A DNA stretch of 50,801 nt from a virus: positions 1 through 50,801 of the IMG/VR virus record IMGVR_UViG_3300046512_000107; one strand, 5' to 3'. The translations under genes were made by a program, and so were the position numbers. Within the stretch, counting starts at the first letter, position 1, and every line of letters starts with the position of its first letter. Positions 21,717 to 32,000 of this stretch are shown here, one piece after another. The notes under the pieces are model-generated. The model had not been told where the DNA came from. It ran no database searches and saw only the letters and a list, made by a program, of their open reading frames with translations.

Positions 21717-24292
21717 TCACTCAGAAGGCCGCGCTGGTCGGATTCCAGCTTGGCGAAGACCCGGTAGACGCCGCGCTCGACTTCGTCCGCGATGTCTTGC
21801 GCATTGCCACCGCCCTCGACGCGGACGCTGATCTGCGCGCTTTGCGAACGTGAGACCGACGTGTTCGAGGCCGCAGCCGCAGCGGTGCCGCTATCGGTCA
21901 GCTTGTTAAGCGCACCGTTCGTATCGATGCGACCTGACGCTCCCGGCGTGAACAGTTCGGGACCCCGCTCGCCAACAAGGTAGGACTTGCCGAACGTCAC
22001 GGGACCGCCGAGCGCGCGAGCACCGGCGGGCGCTGCACGCTTGCCGAACACGCGAGCGCCCGGCGTACCAGTCTTGATGTTTGCAGCCCCGCCGCCGCCG
22101 TCGCCCGCCAATGCGCTGCGAAGCGCGCCACCGAAGGCCACGGCCTTATCGATGGCCGCGCCGAGAACTTCGATCACGGTCTTGATCGCAGAGACGACCT
22201 TGTTAATGCCATCGGCCGCCGCGAAGCCGACTGCGCCGCCCCACTCACGCCATTGCTCCGTCGTCAGATTCATCTCGCCCGTGAGCTTCTTCAGCCAATC
22301 GAAGACGCCTCCGAGCGCCGTGCCGATGTCGCGAATCTTGTCCCCAGCCGGTCCAAGCCCGGCCATCAAGCCTTCACCGAAGCCGCCAAGGAAATTCTTG
22401 ACGCCGCTCCAATTGTTGTAAATCCAAACGCCCAGCGCGCCGAGCGCGACGGTCACGGCAGCGATTGCCGTACCGATGCCGGAGAACAGCAGCAGCGTGC
22501 CAAGGCCGCGCGCGAGCATGGGCAGCACCGCAGCGCCGCCAGCAACCGCAGCCCAAAAGCCAACCATCGCCGTGCGCGCCGCGCCAAGGGCAACCATTGC
22601 GCCAGCGACGATCCGCATCCGCGCAGCAAAGAGGGCGAGCGCCGCAGTGGCGGTGCGAATGGCAGCGGGGATGCCGAGCATGATGCCAATCAGCTTGCCG
22701 AACGGGGAGAGCAGGAGCGCGGCTGCGCCGAGCACCAGCTTCAAACCGCCCGCCGCAATGCGGCCTGCGGTGCCGATGATCATAAGGGCAGGGCCGAGCA
22801 GCGCAGCGCCGATAGCCGCTTCGGTCAGGAAGCGCAGACCGGCAGGGTTTGACTTGCCCATATTGTTGATCAGGTTCGCGATCCGCGTCAGCATGTTCGT
22901 GACGGAGTCGAGCACGCCGGAGCGTGCAATGCTGATCCACAGATTGTCCCATGCGCCCTTCAGGCGCATTGACGCACCGATCAGACCCTTCAGCATGGTC
23001 TCGGCACCGCGAGCCGACGCACCCTTCGTGCTCTTGTCGTTTACCTTGTCGAGCATTTGCTGGTACATCTCGCCGTTGAACAGCGTCGAGAGTCGCGCGC
23101 CCTGACGAACGTCAAACAGGTTAGCGATTGCGCCCAGCGAGACGTTCTTATCTTCGAGCGCGCGGATCATCGCATCGGCGTCAACACCTTCCGCCATGTT
23201 GCCAAGGAAGTTCGAGATCGTCTTGGCGACCACCTTGCCATCGCGCGGCTTCAGGTCCATGCCATCGACAAGAATCTTCGTGACCGTCTCGCGAATCGCC
23301 TTCGCATCCTTCTGCGGGTCCATGTCCTTTACGGCGCTGCTCACCTTGTCCATGAGCGGCTTCTTCACGTTGATGCCGTTGAGATTGAGCACGCCCTGAA
23401 GCGCGTTGCCGTCGAACTTCTGCCACTTGTTGACGAACTGCTCAAAGGACAGGCCGTAGCCTTCCATCGCGGCGCGTGCATTGGCGGTCGGCTTGACCAT
23501 GCGGACAAGCATCGAACGCAGCGCAACGCCCGCTTCGTTACCCTTCAAACCGTGTTGGTTCATGGTAGCGATTGCGGCCGTAACCTGCTCGATGCTCATG
23601 CCCGCCTTGGATGCAAGCGGGGCCACGTACTTGAAGCCTTCCGCGAAATCCGACACGTCGGCGAGCGAGATGTTCGCGCCCTTCGCCAGAACGTCGCCGA
23701 TACGCCCAGCAACTTCGCTGGGCTCCATAGCGTCCATCTGCTTGCGATATGCAGCGGCAATCGTCGTGATCACGTTCGCGGCCTTCGCAGGATCGACATC
23801 GCCGAAGAGCGAGAAGTCGAGCGTCGGCTTCGACATGCCGATGGCTTCATCGACGGATCGGCCAGCCTGCACGAAGCGGCGCTGCAACTCGACGGCATCC
23901 TTCGCACCGGCCAGACCAAGCCGTGCGATCTCGCGAGCGTTGTCTTCGACGCGCTTGCGCTCGGCATCCGACAGTTCGCCGTATGCCTGAATCTTGTTAA
24001 GTTCCCTCTCGAAGCCATAAACGATATCGTAACCGCTCTTGCCAACCATAGCGGTAGGGAGCGACACGGCGAGCGAAAGATCGCGGCCCTTGTTCGTCAG
24101 CTTTTCAAGACGCTTCGCAGTCGCATCGATCTGGCGCTGCGCGGCAATGAAGGGAGCGTTGATGCGCGCGCCGATGGACGCCAGCGAAGTGCCAAGGCCG
24201 TTGACCGTGGCCTTCGCTGCGTTGACTGCACCGGCGAGCGACTTATCGACCTTGCCTCCGATGTTGACGTATACGGAGAAGCCGGTCGCCAT
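21713..24292 (-). CDS. T: Tail tape measure protein
   Basis: The 859-residue protein is a tape measure protein, whose length sets tail length and which helps DNA pass the envelope. Evidence is the long helical N-terminal half, the TP901-like core (YDIVYGFERELNKIQAYGE, then AGMSIEQVTAAIATMNQHG), and several hydrophobic membrane-like segments between about 500 and 640 (AALLGPALMIIGTAGRIAAG). The C-terminal part contains the family-like FGKSYLVGERGPELFTPG. It follows the tail chaperone genes, as is standard. Confidence 0.94.
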   Translation of the reverse strand: MATGFSVYVNIGGKVDKSLAGAVNAAKATVNGLGTSLASIGARINAPFIAAQRQIDATAKRLEKLTNKGRDLSLAVSLPTAMVGKSGYDIVYGFERELNKIQAYGELSDAERKRVEDNAREIARLGLAGAKDAVELQRRFVQAGRSVDEAIGMSKPTLDFSLFGDVDPAKAANVITTIAAAYRKQMDAMEPSEVAGRIGDVLAKGANISLADVSDFAEGFKYVAPLASKAGMSIEQVTAAIATMNQHGLKGNEAGVALRSMLVRMVKPTANARAAMEGYGLSFEQFVNKWQKFDGNALQGVLNLNGINVKKPLMDKVSSAVKDMDPQKDAKAIRETVTKILVDGMDLKPRDGKVVAKTISNFLGNMAEGVDADAMIRALEDKNVSLGAIANLFDVRQGARLSTLFNGEMYQQMLDKVNDKSTKGASARGAETMLKGLIGASMRLKGAWDNLWISIARSGVLDSVTNMLTRIANLINNMGKSNPAGLRFLTEAAIGAALLGPALMIIGTAGRIAAGGLKLVLGAAALLLSPFGKLIGIMLGIPAAIRTATAALALFAARMRIVAGAMVALGAARTAMVGFWAAVAGGAAVLPMLARGLGTLLLFSGIGTAIAAVTVALGALGVWIYNNWSGVKNFLGGFGEGLMAGLGPAGDKIRDIGTALGGVFDWLKKLTGEMNLTTEQWREWGGAVGFAAADGINKVVSAIKTVIEVLGAAIDKAVAFGGALRSALAGDGGGGAANIKTGTPGARVFGKRAAPAGARALGGPVTFGKSYLVGERGPELFTPGASGRIDTNGALNKLTDSGTAAAAASNTSVSRSQSAQISVRVEGGGNAQDIADEVERGVYRVFAKLESDQRGLLSD

Positions 24293-24295
24293 CGT

Positions 24296-24418
24296 CTATC
24301 CCTTCGCCTTGTTGATCTTCGTCTGAAGCGCCACCGCGTCTTCAAACCATCCGAAGAAGTCTTCGAGGTCCATTTCCTCGATCTCCGTAAGCGAGAAGCC
24401 GCCTTGGGAGAGTCGCAT
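24296..24418 (-). CDS. GpE-family tail chaperone extension (P2 E')
   Basis: The open frame encodes MRLSQGGFSLTEIEEMDLED and continues FFGWFEDAVALQTKINKAKG, 40 residues of the GpE type (small helical protein with a conserved Trp). In P2 this segment is made mainly as a -1 frameshift extension of gene E. Here the frame is open in the -1 register from the 3' end of the preceding gene without a stop, so the fusion is likely. Independent initiation at 24418 is also possible, though no good ribosome site is visible. Confidence 0.8.
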   Translation of the reverse strand: MRLSQGGFSLTEIEEMDLEDFFGWFEDAVALQTKINKAKG

Positions 24419-24447
24419 TAAGGTCAGTACGGCCAGCCGGAGATCGG

Positions 24448-24726
24448 TTAGTCCGACTGACCCCCACGAAAAGCGTCAAGCTGTTCGCCCAGCTTCCGCG
24501 CGTCGGCTTCGTCGAGTTCTTCGATCACGGCCGGAGCCACGTCGCAGAGGTCGGCCAAAAGCAGGATGCCCTTCTCAGCTTCGCTGCCGCGCGACTTAGC
24601 GGCCTTCATGGAGTCCTTGGTCTTAGGACGGCGCATGGTGAGTTCGTTGATAACGAGACCGCCTACCGTCACCGGGTAGTCCAGTCCAATCGCGACGCTG
24701 GTGCGTCGGTCAAAGTCATTGCTCAT
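24448..24726 (-). CDS. E: Tail assembly chaperone (P2 gpE / Mu gp41-like)
   Basis: The 92-residue protein (VTVGGLVINELTMRRPKTKD, DLCDVAPAVIEELDEADARK) matches the phage tail assembly protein family around P2 gpE and Mu gp41. It lies between the tube gene and the tape measure gene and would chaperone the tape measure during tail assembly. Near its end, TTTT and GGGGG runs offer sites for -1 slippage into the GpE frame. Confidence 0.87.
   Translation of the reverse strand: MSNDFDRRTSVAIGLDYPVTVGGLVINELTMRRPKTKDSMKAAKSRGSEAEKGILLLADLCDVAPAVIEELDEADARKLGEQLDAFRGGQSD
24460..24474 (-). other. Probable programmed -1 frameshift site (E to E+E')
   Basis: On the minus strand the 3' end of gene E reads GCT TTT CGT GGG GGT CAG. 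A -1 slip at TTT or at GGG GGT enters a frame with no stop before the GpE segment at 24418, giving the fused sequence SVGLTDLRLAVLTLMRLSQG. The heptamer T-GGG-GGT is close to, but not exactly, the X-XXY-YYZ form. Confidence 0.65.
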
Positions 24727-24805
24727 GTGTAGCTCCCGCTATTCGGATTTCGATAAAGGAAGACTAGCCCGTACTCTCGCGAGCAGAGGGGCCAGTCGGA
24801 TCGCC
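24727..24805 (-). other. Gap between tube and chaperone genes with imperfect hairpin
   Basis: The short gap holds the palindrome CTCGCGAG and flanking GACTAGCCC/GGGGCCAGTC, which can form an imperfect hairpin. It may reduce downstream expression after the abundant tube protein. No T-run is present. Confidence 0.35.
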
Positions 24806-25297
24806 TTACATGCCCATCGCTGCGCGATGAGAGGCAAGCTGATCGACACCGGCGATGATACGAACGGTGTTCTCGGCATCGATCTCGGTGATCACCTGAT
24901 CGGCAATCGTGATCTTGATGTACCGGAGCGAAACATCCTGCTCGTTGGACGCCAGATCGCCAGCCTTCCAAGTACCGAGACCGCTGCGCTTGAACAGGCC
25001 AAGCATCTCAACGATCATCGGCACGGCCGCTTCGTTGTCGCGCACAAGCGCACCGCGAAGCTGAACGCGGGCCACGGTGCCGACCAAACCCATGATGGTC
25101 GGGTTGTACTCGGCAAGCGTGATCTTCGCAGTCATGAGTTCGGTGCCCAGGTCGAGTTCAACCGGGGTGTCCGAGCCGCCGCCACGGTGCTCTTCCGTCT
25201 TGAGCGCGATTTCGGGAAGTTCGGCTTCGGAGACGAGCCCGGCATAGCCGGACCCGTTCACGAAGACATTGAAGTTACGCAGGATGCGCGGGATCAT
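24806..25297 (-). CDS. FII: Tail tube protein (P2 FII)
   Basis: The 163-residue protein matches the P2-type major tail tube family, starting IPRILRNFNVFVNGSGYAGL and containing LPEIALKTEEHRGGGSDTPV and the GTWKAGD segment. It polymerises into the inner tail tube. It follows the sheath gene by 15 bases, the usual FI-FII arrangement. Confidence 0.94.
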   Translation of the reverse strand: MIPRILRNFNVFVNGSGYAGLVSEAELPEIALKTEEHRGGGSDTPVELDLGTELMTAKITLAEYNPTIMGLVGTVARVQLRGALVRDNEAAVPMIVEMLGLFKRSGLGTWKAGDLASNEQDVSLRYIKITIADQVITEIDAENTVRIIAGVDQLASHRAAMGM

Positions 25298-25312
25298 TTT
25301 CTCGTTTCCCCG

Positions 25313-26722
25313 TTATGCGAAGAGGTTGCGGATGTAGTCGGAGACGAGATGCGACCGGAAGGTCACACGCTCGGCAGGATACGGCGGCGTGAAGTCGTAG
25401 GAGAACGTGACGTGCCCCTGCGTGATGTCGGCGGGCTGGTTGAACTCAGGATCAACCCAGCAATCGCCACCGAGGATCGCGCCGCGAACCTTCAACTGAC
25501 GAAGGTACTGGCGGACCGAAGCCGTCACGTCTTCGAGGTAGTTCTTCGTGATCGAGCGATCCACGGCCCAGCGGTGTGCCTTGGCGATGGAGATGTCGAT
25601 CATGTCGGACGTGCGCGAGACGGACAGGAAGGCGAACTTCTCGTCAGCCGAGCAGGTACGATTGCCCCACAGATACCAGCCGTCGTCGCGAATGAACGTG
25701 GCGATCTGGTTCTCGTTGAGGATATTCGCGCGGCTGTTCTTGTCGCCGTAGGCGTAGTCGATGGGACGGCCGAGACCGGCGATACCGTAGACTTCCTTGT
25801 TCGACGGCGACTCCCAAAAGCCCATCTCGTTATCGACGCGCGAGATCAGACCAGCCACGCGCGCGGAGCCGCGTTCGAGGGAGTAGGTCGAAGACTTCAC
25901 GTCCCAGCCGGACACGGTCGGATCGACGATGAACACGCGACGCGTGCCATGATCGTTGCGATACGCGAACGCGGCGGCATCCGTGGTGCTCGGACCATCG
26001 GCGATGATGTGAGCCTTCATGCCATCGGCAAGCTGCTTCATCTCGCCGACAACCGGGTTGGCGGCTGCGCCAATGGCGACAGTCACGGTTGCGCCGGTGC
26101 CCGTGCCGGTGATCGTTGCCGTGACAGGCGACACGATGCCGTAGCCGAGCGACTGGAACTCAAGGCCCGTCACCTTGCCACCTTCGATGATCACGGTAGC
26201 GGTCGGAAGCACAGCGCCAGTGCCGCCGCCGGTGAAGGCAACGGTTGCTTCGGTGTAGCCGGTGCCCTGCGCAGTGACGTTGTGGCTTGCGACGCCGAGC
26301 GGGCGCTGGTGCGTGAAGCCGGGCGCGATCAGGATCATCGGCGCAACGCCGGTCTCCGTCTCGGCCGCGCGGAACGCGTGAATGCCAGTGAACGCGCCAG
26401 TCTCGGAATCGACGCCGCCGATAACGAGCGAAAGCTGCTCGTTCTCCTGCTCATCGGTTTCGACGCGAACCACAACGATAAGCGCACCGCCCTGATCGAA
26501 GATGGCGTCGATGGCCTTGGGCAGCGTGCCATCCTTGCCAATCATAGCCGCCGCCTGACGGCGGTTGACGAGCACGGGGGTATTCAGCGGGAACGCCACG
26601 TCGTTTGCGTCGGGCGCAGTACCGATCAATCCAATGACGGACGAACGGACGGTCTGGATGGGCCGAGGCCCACGGTCTACGACGACGGTCTCGACGCCGT
26701 GAAGGAAATCGGTAAGGGACAT
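25313..26722 (-). CDS. FI: Contractile tail sheath protein (P2 FI)
   Basis: The 469-residue protein is a P2-like sheath subunit: the N terminus HGVETVVVDRGPRPIQTVRS and GLIGTAPDAN, and the C-terminal core from about residue 225 (GEMKQLADGMKAHIIADGPS, DGWYLWGNRTCSADEKFAFL). About residues 149-221 form an inserted Gly/Thr-rich beta domain (GTGYTEATVAFTGGGTGAVL, ITGTGTGATVTVAIG) found in some phage surface proteins. The start is closely preceded by a 13-bp hairpin. Contraction of this sheath drives injection. Confidence 0.94.
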   Translation of the reverse strand: MSLTDFLHGVETVVVDRGPRPIQTVRSSVIGLIGTAPDANDVAFPLNTPVLVNRRQAAAMIGKDGTLPKAIDAIFDQGGALIVVVRVETDEQENEQLSLVIGGVDSETGAFTGIHAFRAAETETGVAPMILIAPGFTHQRPLGVASHNVTAQGTGYTEATVAFTGGGTGAVLPTATVIIEGGKVTGLEFQSLGYGIVSPVTATITGTGTGATVTVAIGAAANPVVGEMKQLADGMKAHIIADGPSTTDAAAFAYRNDHGTRRVFIVDPTVSGWDVKSSTYSLERGSARVAGLISRVDNEMGFWESPSNKEVYGIAGLGRPIDYAYGDKNSRANILNENQIATFIRDDGWYLWGNRTCSADEKFAFLSVSRTSDMIDISIAKAHRWAVDRSITKNYLEDVTASVRQYLRQLKVRGAILGGDCWVDPEFNQPADITQGHVTFSYDFTPPYPAERVTFRSHLVSDYIRNLFA

Positions 26723-26726
26723 TTAA

Positions 26727-26805
26727 GTTCTCTCAATCCTCAGTGTTTGGATTGAGAGAACCGTAAGTGTAGCACGGACCCTTGTCGGGACCGTTCCAGT
26801 AGCCT
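26727..26805 (-). promoter_or_regulatory. Late motif copy 2 and 13-bp leader hairpin before the sheath gene
   Basis: The 18-bp element GGACCGTTCCAGTAGCCT lies at 26788-26805. Between it and the sheath ATG, perfect 13-bp arms GTTCTCTCAATCC (26727-26739) and GGATTGAGAGAAC (26749-26761) flank a 9-base loop, ending four bases before the ATG. The hairpin would stabilise the mRNA or control access to the start. Confidence 0.7.
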
Positions 26806-27297
26806 CTAAGTGTACGTCTGCGCGAGCGAGAACAAACCAAAGAGTGCTTCGTCGCTTTGATTCATCCCAACCTTCGCGGCTTGGATGAACGGGTGATTGA
26901 TCCTGAACTCCGTCGTGTACTCCCAGCTATCGCGCACATCGCGAGGCTGCAATGCGACCCACGCTTCGACACCATCACGCAGGCCGAGTTCGTTCATGGC
27001 CAGACGGATTTGTCGGGCGGTTGCAATCATGTCGAGCGTGTTAACGGGAGGAAGTTCGATATCGAGCAGTTGCACGACGACGCCTTCAACGCGCTCGAAG
27101 CGATAGCCCTTCACCGTCGCACTCGGATGCGGAGCAGGAGCGGGAGCTACGTGGTAGACGCCGATGGCTTCGAGTTCTGCGGCGGGCCACAGTTCCGTGA
27201 TCTGCCACGCATGGACGACATTGCCGACTTCGATGCTCGCGCCGTAAGCCACTTCAGCGAAGACGTTGGTCGCGGTCTCTTGAACTACATATTGCAT
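26806..27297 (-). CDS. Hypothetical protein downstream of tail fibre, 163 aa
   Basis: I do not recognise the family. It starts MQYVVQETATNVFAEVAYGA, has a Pro-rich middle (HVAPAPAPHP), and ends with a helical segment (NHPFIQAAKVGMNQSDEALF). The ATG at 27297 lies two bases after the fibre stop, with GGGG upstream; an earlier ATG at 27309 would overlap the fibre gene. Its place after the fibre genes suggests a tail fibre assembly protein. The late motif copy 2 starts at its stop codon. Confidence 0.72.
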   Translation of the reverse strand: MQYVVQETATNVFAEVAYGASIEVGNVVHAWQITELWPAAELEAIGVYHVAPAPAPHPSATVKGYRFERVEGVVVQLLDIELPPVNTLDMIATARQIRLAMNELGLRDGVEAWVALQPRDVRDSWEYTTEFRINHPFIQAAKVGMNQSDEALFGLFSLAQTYT

Positions 27298-27299
27298 TG

Positions 27300-28208
27300 T
27301 TAACCCCATGAAACATAAACAGCGCCGTTGTTGCCCCAGCCGCCCTGTACGAAGTATTGCGGCGATGGCGCGGCGACGCCGCCGGGCGGTCCGCCCTGTC
27401 CGACGACGATTTCAATTACCGAGCCGGGGACCAACACACCGCGACCCCAACTACGGTAGGCGCGACCGCCGTAGCCACCGGGACCGCCGCGCCACGACGG
27501 GACGACGCTCATGTATCCGCCAGCGCCGGGGGCGGCACCGCCCGCATAGACATTGCCGTCACCGTTCGCGCCCGTACCGTGCTCGCCGCTCGGTCCCGTG
27601 CTCAAGCCGCCGTCGTACCAGTCGCCGCCGAAATAGCCGCCGTTGCCGCCCCAGCCGACAAGATTGCCGGTAGGCGCATTGAAGTAGCTATAACCGCCTG
27701 CACCCGCCTGCGGCGGCGAGGCATAGTAATCCGAAGTACTGCAACCACCGCCGCCACCCGCCGCGCCGTAGACATCGGCGTTGAACGAATTGTGGTGGGG
27801 AACGGTGAAGTAGTAAGTGCCGGGCGTGCCCCACGATGCCGATCCGCCGGTGACGGACATCGTCGTGACGTACCAAATCACGGAAGCCTTGCCGACGTTG
27901 ATGCCAATCGACGCCGTGCCGCCGTAAGCGTTGTTAGACGTTTGGCGAAGCTGTAGGCACTGCCCCTTCTTGATTGAGCCAAAAGTTCCCCAATCCTGAA
28001 TGACAATCGTCTGAGTAGCATCCAGAATCCGAAACTGTCCCGCGTTCACAGTGACCGGCACGGGAACACTGATACCCGTGATCTGCACAACGGCAGACGA
28101 CACCACCACGTTCGGAAGCTGACCACCGACCGTCGCAAACGAGAACGCGTTCGGCATCATGTCGATGTCCGCGCCGCCGATCCGCGCCTTGAGGAAGGGG
28201 AGCAGCAT
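27300..28208 (-). CDS. Tail fibre tip protein with glycine-rich domain
   Basis: The 302-residue protein has a beta-rich N-terminal part and, from about residue 145, a glycine-rich domain opening GTPGTYYFTVPHHNSFNADV, then YGAAGGGGGCST and many GG and GAGG repeats. Such domains form polyglycine-II-like bundles at adhesin tips and bind receptors. It ends with the aromatic GGWGNNGAVYVSWG. It is therefore a candidate host-recognition protein. The ATG overlaps the preceding stop (TAATG). Confidence 0.82.
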   Translation of the reverse strand: MLLPFLKARIGGADIDMMPNAFSFATVGGQLPNVVVSSAVVQITGISVPVPVTVNAGQFRILDATQTIVIQDWGTFGSIKKGQCLQLRQTSNNAYGGTASIGINVGKASVIWYVTTMSVTGGSASWGTPGTYYFTVPHHNSFNADVYGAAGGGGGCSTSDYYASPPQAGAGGYSYFNAPTGNLVGWGGNGGYFGGDWYDGGLSTGPSGEHGTGANGDGNVYAGGAAPGAGGYMSVVPSWRGGPGGYGGRAYRSWGRGVLVPGSVIEIVVGQGGPPGGVAAPSPQYFVQGGWGNNGAVYVSWG

Positions 28209-28996
28209 TACGGCGTCACCTTCCATCCAGCGGCCAGGATATCGCCGTTCCACGCGACATCGCCAGTCATGATGACAGCGTAATTGTTGGCGGCCGTTGC
28301 GACCTCCGGGGGAGCGGCGCTCGGCCACTTGAACTTGGCATTCCAGCTTACGGTGCGACCGCCCGTGGCGTCCTGCATTGCGGCGAACTCAAACGGCTGG
28401 CCGTCCTTCGCATTGGTCACGTCAATCGTGACATTGCCCGTGAGCGTGCCCCAAAAGCGAGCGCCCGTGCTCGCGTCGATAGTGATAGCTCCGGTCAGGT
28501 TGCCGAGCGGAACCCACTTGGCGGCGTCCCATGCAGCGTCTACGCTGATCAGGTCAGTGCCGGTCTTCGAGCGAATTTGCGCAATGGTTGCGAGGCCCTT
28601 CAGCGCAGCCGCAGCCAAACCCAACGCCGTGCGCGCGGCAGTCTTGTCCGTCAAGTCGGAGAGATTCGCAGACTTCGATGCCTTCGTGCCAAGTGCAGTC
28701 GTCACCGAAGTAATAAAGTCGTCCACCGTGTCGGCGACATCATCAATCGCCGCCGCGATCATGTCGGCCACGCGCTTGACCACCGGCACGCGAGTCGTCG
28801 AAGTGCCAGCCGTTGCTTCCGCTTCCGTGGCAAGGCGCACGTTGCCGATGCCCGACTCGGTAGCCTCACGGCCCTCCAAGTCGGTCATCTGTTCGTCAAT
28901 CGTCTGGATCGCGGTGCGGATATGCCCCGCATCCTCACGGGCGATGTTATCAGGATGCGGGAGCGGAAAGCCGCGAGCGGTTACATCGTTCGGCAT
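28208..28996 (-). CDS. Tail fibre protein
   Basis: The 262-residue protein has an N terminus typical of fibre adaptor proteins (PHPDNIAREDAGHIRTAIQT, then a helix), an Ala-rich trimeric coiled-coil-like stretch (ADMIAAAIDDVADTVDDFIT, ARTALGLAAAALKG), and a beta-rich C terminus with GAITIDASTGARFW and GTLTGNVTIDVTNA. It probably trimerises and carries the glycine-rich tip encoded by the next gene. Confidence 0.82.
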   Translation of the reverse strand: MPNDVTARGFPLPHPDNIAREDAGHIRTAIQTIDEQMTDLEGREATESGIGNVRLATEAEATAGTSTTRVPVVKRVADMIAAAIDDVADTVDDFITSVTTALGTKASKSANLSDLTDKTAARTALGLAAAALKGLATIAQIRSKTGTDLISVDAAWDAAKWVPLGNLTGAITIDASTGARFWGTLTGNVTIDVTNAKDGQPFEFAAMQDATGGRTVSWNAKFKWPSAAPPEVATAANNYAVIMTGDVAWNGDILAAGWKVTP

Positions 28997-29002
28997 GTTC
29001 TA

Positions 29003-32000
29003 TTAACCCGTGGTGGACTTGACTGCGAGGCAACGGATGTTGCGGACATTCGAGCGAGCGGCGGGGCCGCCGGTGATCTTCATGTACGCGCGCGTCGTGG
29101 AGAGGTTGACGTGGTCGAGAACGTACTGGCGCTCTTCCCAGCCATCCCCAAGGGGCGTCGCCTTTTCGAGCGTCACCGCAGACCAGACCGGCAGGCCAGC
29201 CGCCACGTTGGTCTGCACCTTGGCCTCGAAGGTCGAGGTAGAGGGCAGATACACGTCGCAGATCAGACGGACCTTCGAGTCGGTGCCCGCCTCGAACGCG
29301 CGCGAGATGTAGTCGCCGCTCGACTGGATCGCACCGGCGACCACCTGAATGTAGGGCAGCATAAGCGGCGACAGGACAGTGGTGCCGGTCAGGCGAATAC
29401 GGACCTTCAGCGTGCCAGTGATCGCGGCCGGAAGCTGTACGTTGACCGAAGGCGCGGTAACGTACTTCGCGCCGTTCGGTGCCTCGAACTCGATCTCGAT
29501 TGCAGTCCCTTCAGGACGCTCGGAGACGAGAAGCGGCATCAAGTCCGAGCAGTTGACCACGTCAATCGTGCCGACTTCGATGGTGCGCGTCGGGGTATAG
29601 CGAGCGCAGCGCAGACGGAACGTCATCGAGCGGCCCGGCTTCGCGAGCCAGGTACGGGCATCAGAGCCGTCGAGGAACGTGCCAGCCGAGAATGCGTTGC
29701 TCGTCACCCAGCCGTTGATCTGGTCGAAGCCGCCAAGATCAGCGATGGCGACCGAATGTTCCACGTCTTCGGTCAGCAGCGTGTTCGAGTAGTTGCGGTC
29801 ATCGCGCAGCGTCACCGGAATGTCGAAGGGCGCGAACGTCCAATCGCTTTCGAGGCGCGGCAAGACAGACAGCGGATCGACAGCCGTTACGTTGGTGAGA
29901 TCGAGAACGCGTTCCGCGACAACGCGCTCGGTCGGGACGCCATTCTCGACTTCGCGAATCTGAACACGAACGGGCTTGGTGCGGTCGCCGAGCTTCGTGA
30001 ACTTCACGTCAACGCCGAGCGCCTGACGGGGCTCGGGCAGGCGATAGGTCTGCGCAACCGGGTCAGACTCGTACCAGTAGGTCGTGACGACGCTGCGCTC
30101 GTTCAGGATGGTGGTAGTCCATCCATAAGCGGTATAGAGCGCGTTCGCCTGCGAACCGCCCATGCCTTCGAATGCAACGTGCTTCACGCCCACGGGGACG
30201 CTTGCCGGAATCTGGAACGAGGCCGTGACGGTGCCGTTAGCGTCGGCGCGAACTTGTGCGACCGGCGTAACGTCGATGTCGTCGAACTTCACCGTCTTCA
30301 GGACTTCGTTGTAGCCCCACTTGTGAATAGTGAAGCCAACGCTACGCGTGCGGATGAACTCCTGCTTTACGGTGTTCGAAGACACCACGCGGTCGAAGGT
30401 CTCCTGATTGGAGCCCATCAACTGACCGAAGACATGCGTTCCGAAAAACTGTTGCACCACACGCGACGTGTTGATCGAGGTCCACAAATCCTGCGTGTCG
30501 GTCCACAGATCAACCGGCGGATCGAGCGTGACATCGGTCGCAGGCGGTCCGAACACCGCATAGGGGTTGATCTTGGTTTCGCCCGTGATCTGCTTTTGCT
30601 CGAAGACGTTCTCGGCCGTGTAGTTGAGCGAGGTTGCCGGGAGCGCCAGCGTGTAGACGGTCGGGACAATCGGAAGCCAGAGCATGCCGCTGAAGATCGC
30701 GCCAGTCTGCGCGATGCCCTGATCTCGCATGTCGTCGTCGAGCAGCGGGTCAACGAATACGCCGCGCTTGGAAGAGACTTCCTTGCGGTCAACGTCCCGC
30801 TGAAGGCGCTCTTCGGCAACGAGTGCGAACAGGTCCGTGACCATGCTTTCGAGCGAGCGCAGATCAGCCATCGGCATGCGAACGGTCGCAACCTGACGAA
30901 CGGTCGGAAGGATGCCCCAATTGTTGTAGACATCCGCCAGCTTGTGCAGCGTGGACGGCACAACAACGGTCTGCGGGGCGTACAGCGAAGAGATGCCCTT
31001 CAGGTAGGAGATGGAGCCGGTCTGATCGACCACGATGGCGTCATAGCGCGGCAGCTTCACGATGTACTTCACGAAGACGTTCGTGTCGTCGGCAGCACCC
31101 GTGATCTGGAACGTGTCACGCTGGATGTTCGTCGGAACCGCATTCGTCAGATAGCGGTACGTTACCTGATAGGTCGAGCCCGGTGCCATCTCGTTGCCAG
31201 TCGGCGACCAATCGACGGTCGCGCCGGACAGCTTGTAGTCGGCAGTCGGGGTGTAAACCGTCGCGCCCTGCTTGACTTCGCGGATCGACAGCACGGACGG
31301 ATCGGGCAGGGCGTCGGACACGCCCGTATAAGTGCCGTGCGTCAAGGTCACGGTCTTCTCAGCGATGATCGTGACTTCAGTGATCGAGGAAATCGGTCCG
31401 AAGTTGGTCTTGATCGTCTGCAAGCCGGAGTTGACGGCGTGCGGCTCGTCATCGATCAGCATGAGTTCCGGTTCTTCGTCGATGCGAAGGCGGGCGGATG
31501 CAGGCCGGGTGCGCTTGTAGCCGTAGACGTTGATCGTACCTTCGGACACCGTGAAGACTTGCTTGTTGGCTTCGTCCGGTCCAAGGGCCTGCACCTTGAA
31601 GCCCTCGACGACATAGCCGCCGTGAGCTTCGCGGTCGTACTTCGCGAGCAGATGACCCCACGCGTCGTCGATGCCGGGCTCGTTCGGCGTGTCGATAGTG
31701 CCGTCCTTGATGGTATAGATCGGGAAGAAGTCGCCTTCCTCGCCGTCGCCATCGAAGCCCCAGCGCATGCGCATAGCCATAGCAGACGCGCCGGGCTCAC
31801 CCTGCGCACGCGTGCCGGGGGCAAGACCCTTGAGCGACGGGTCTTCGTCAGAAGTGACGGTCCACGTCTTCAGTCGCACGCCAATGACGACGGTGCCAAC
31901 TGCCGAAATAACGAGGTTGCGAGCTTCAACGTCATGGTTGACGCCGCGCGCATAGACCTTCGCAAACGCCAACTGTGCCTCGACAGTGCCGCCGGTGATC

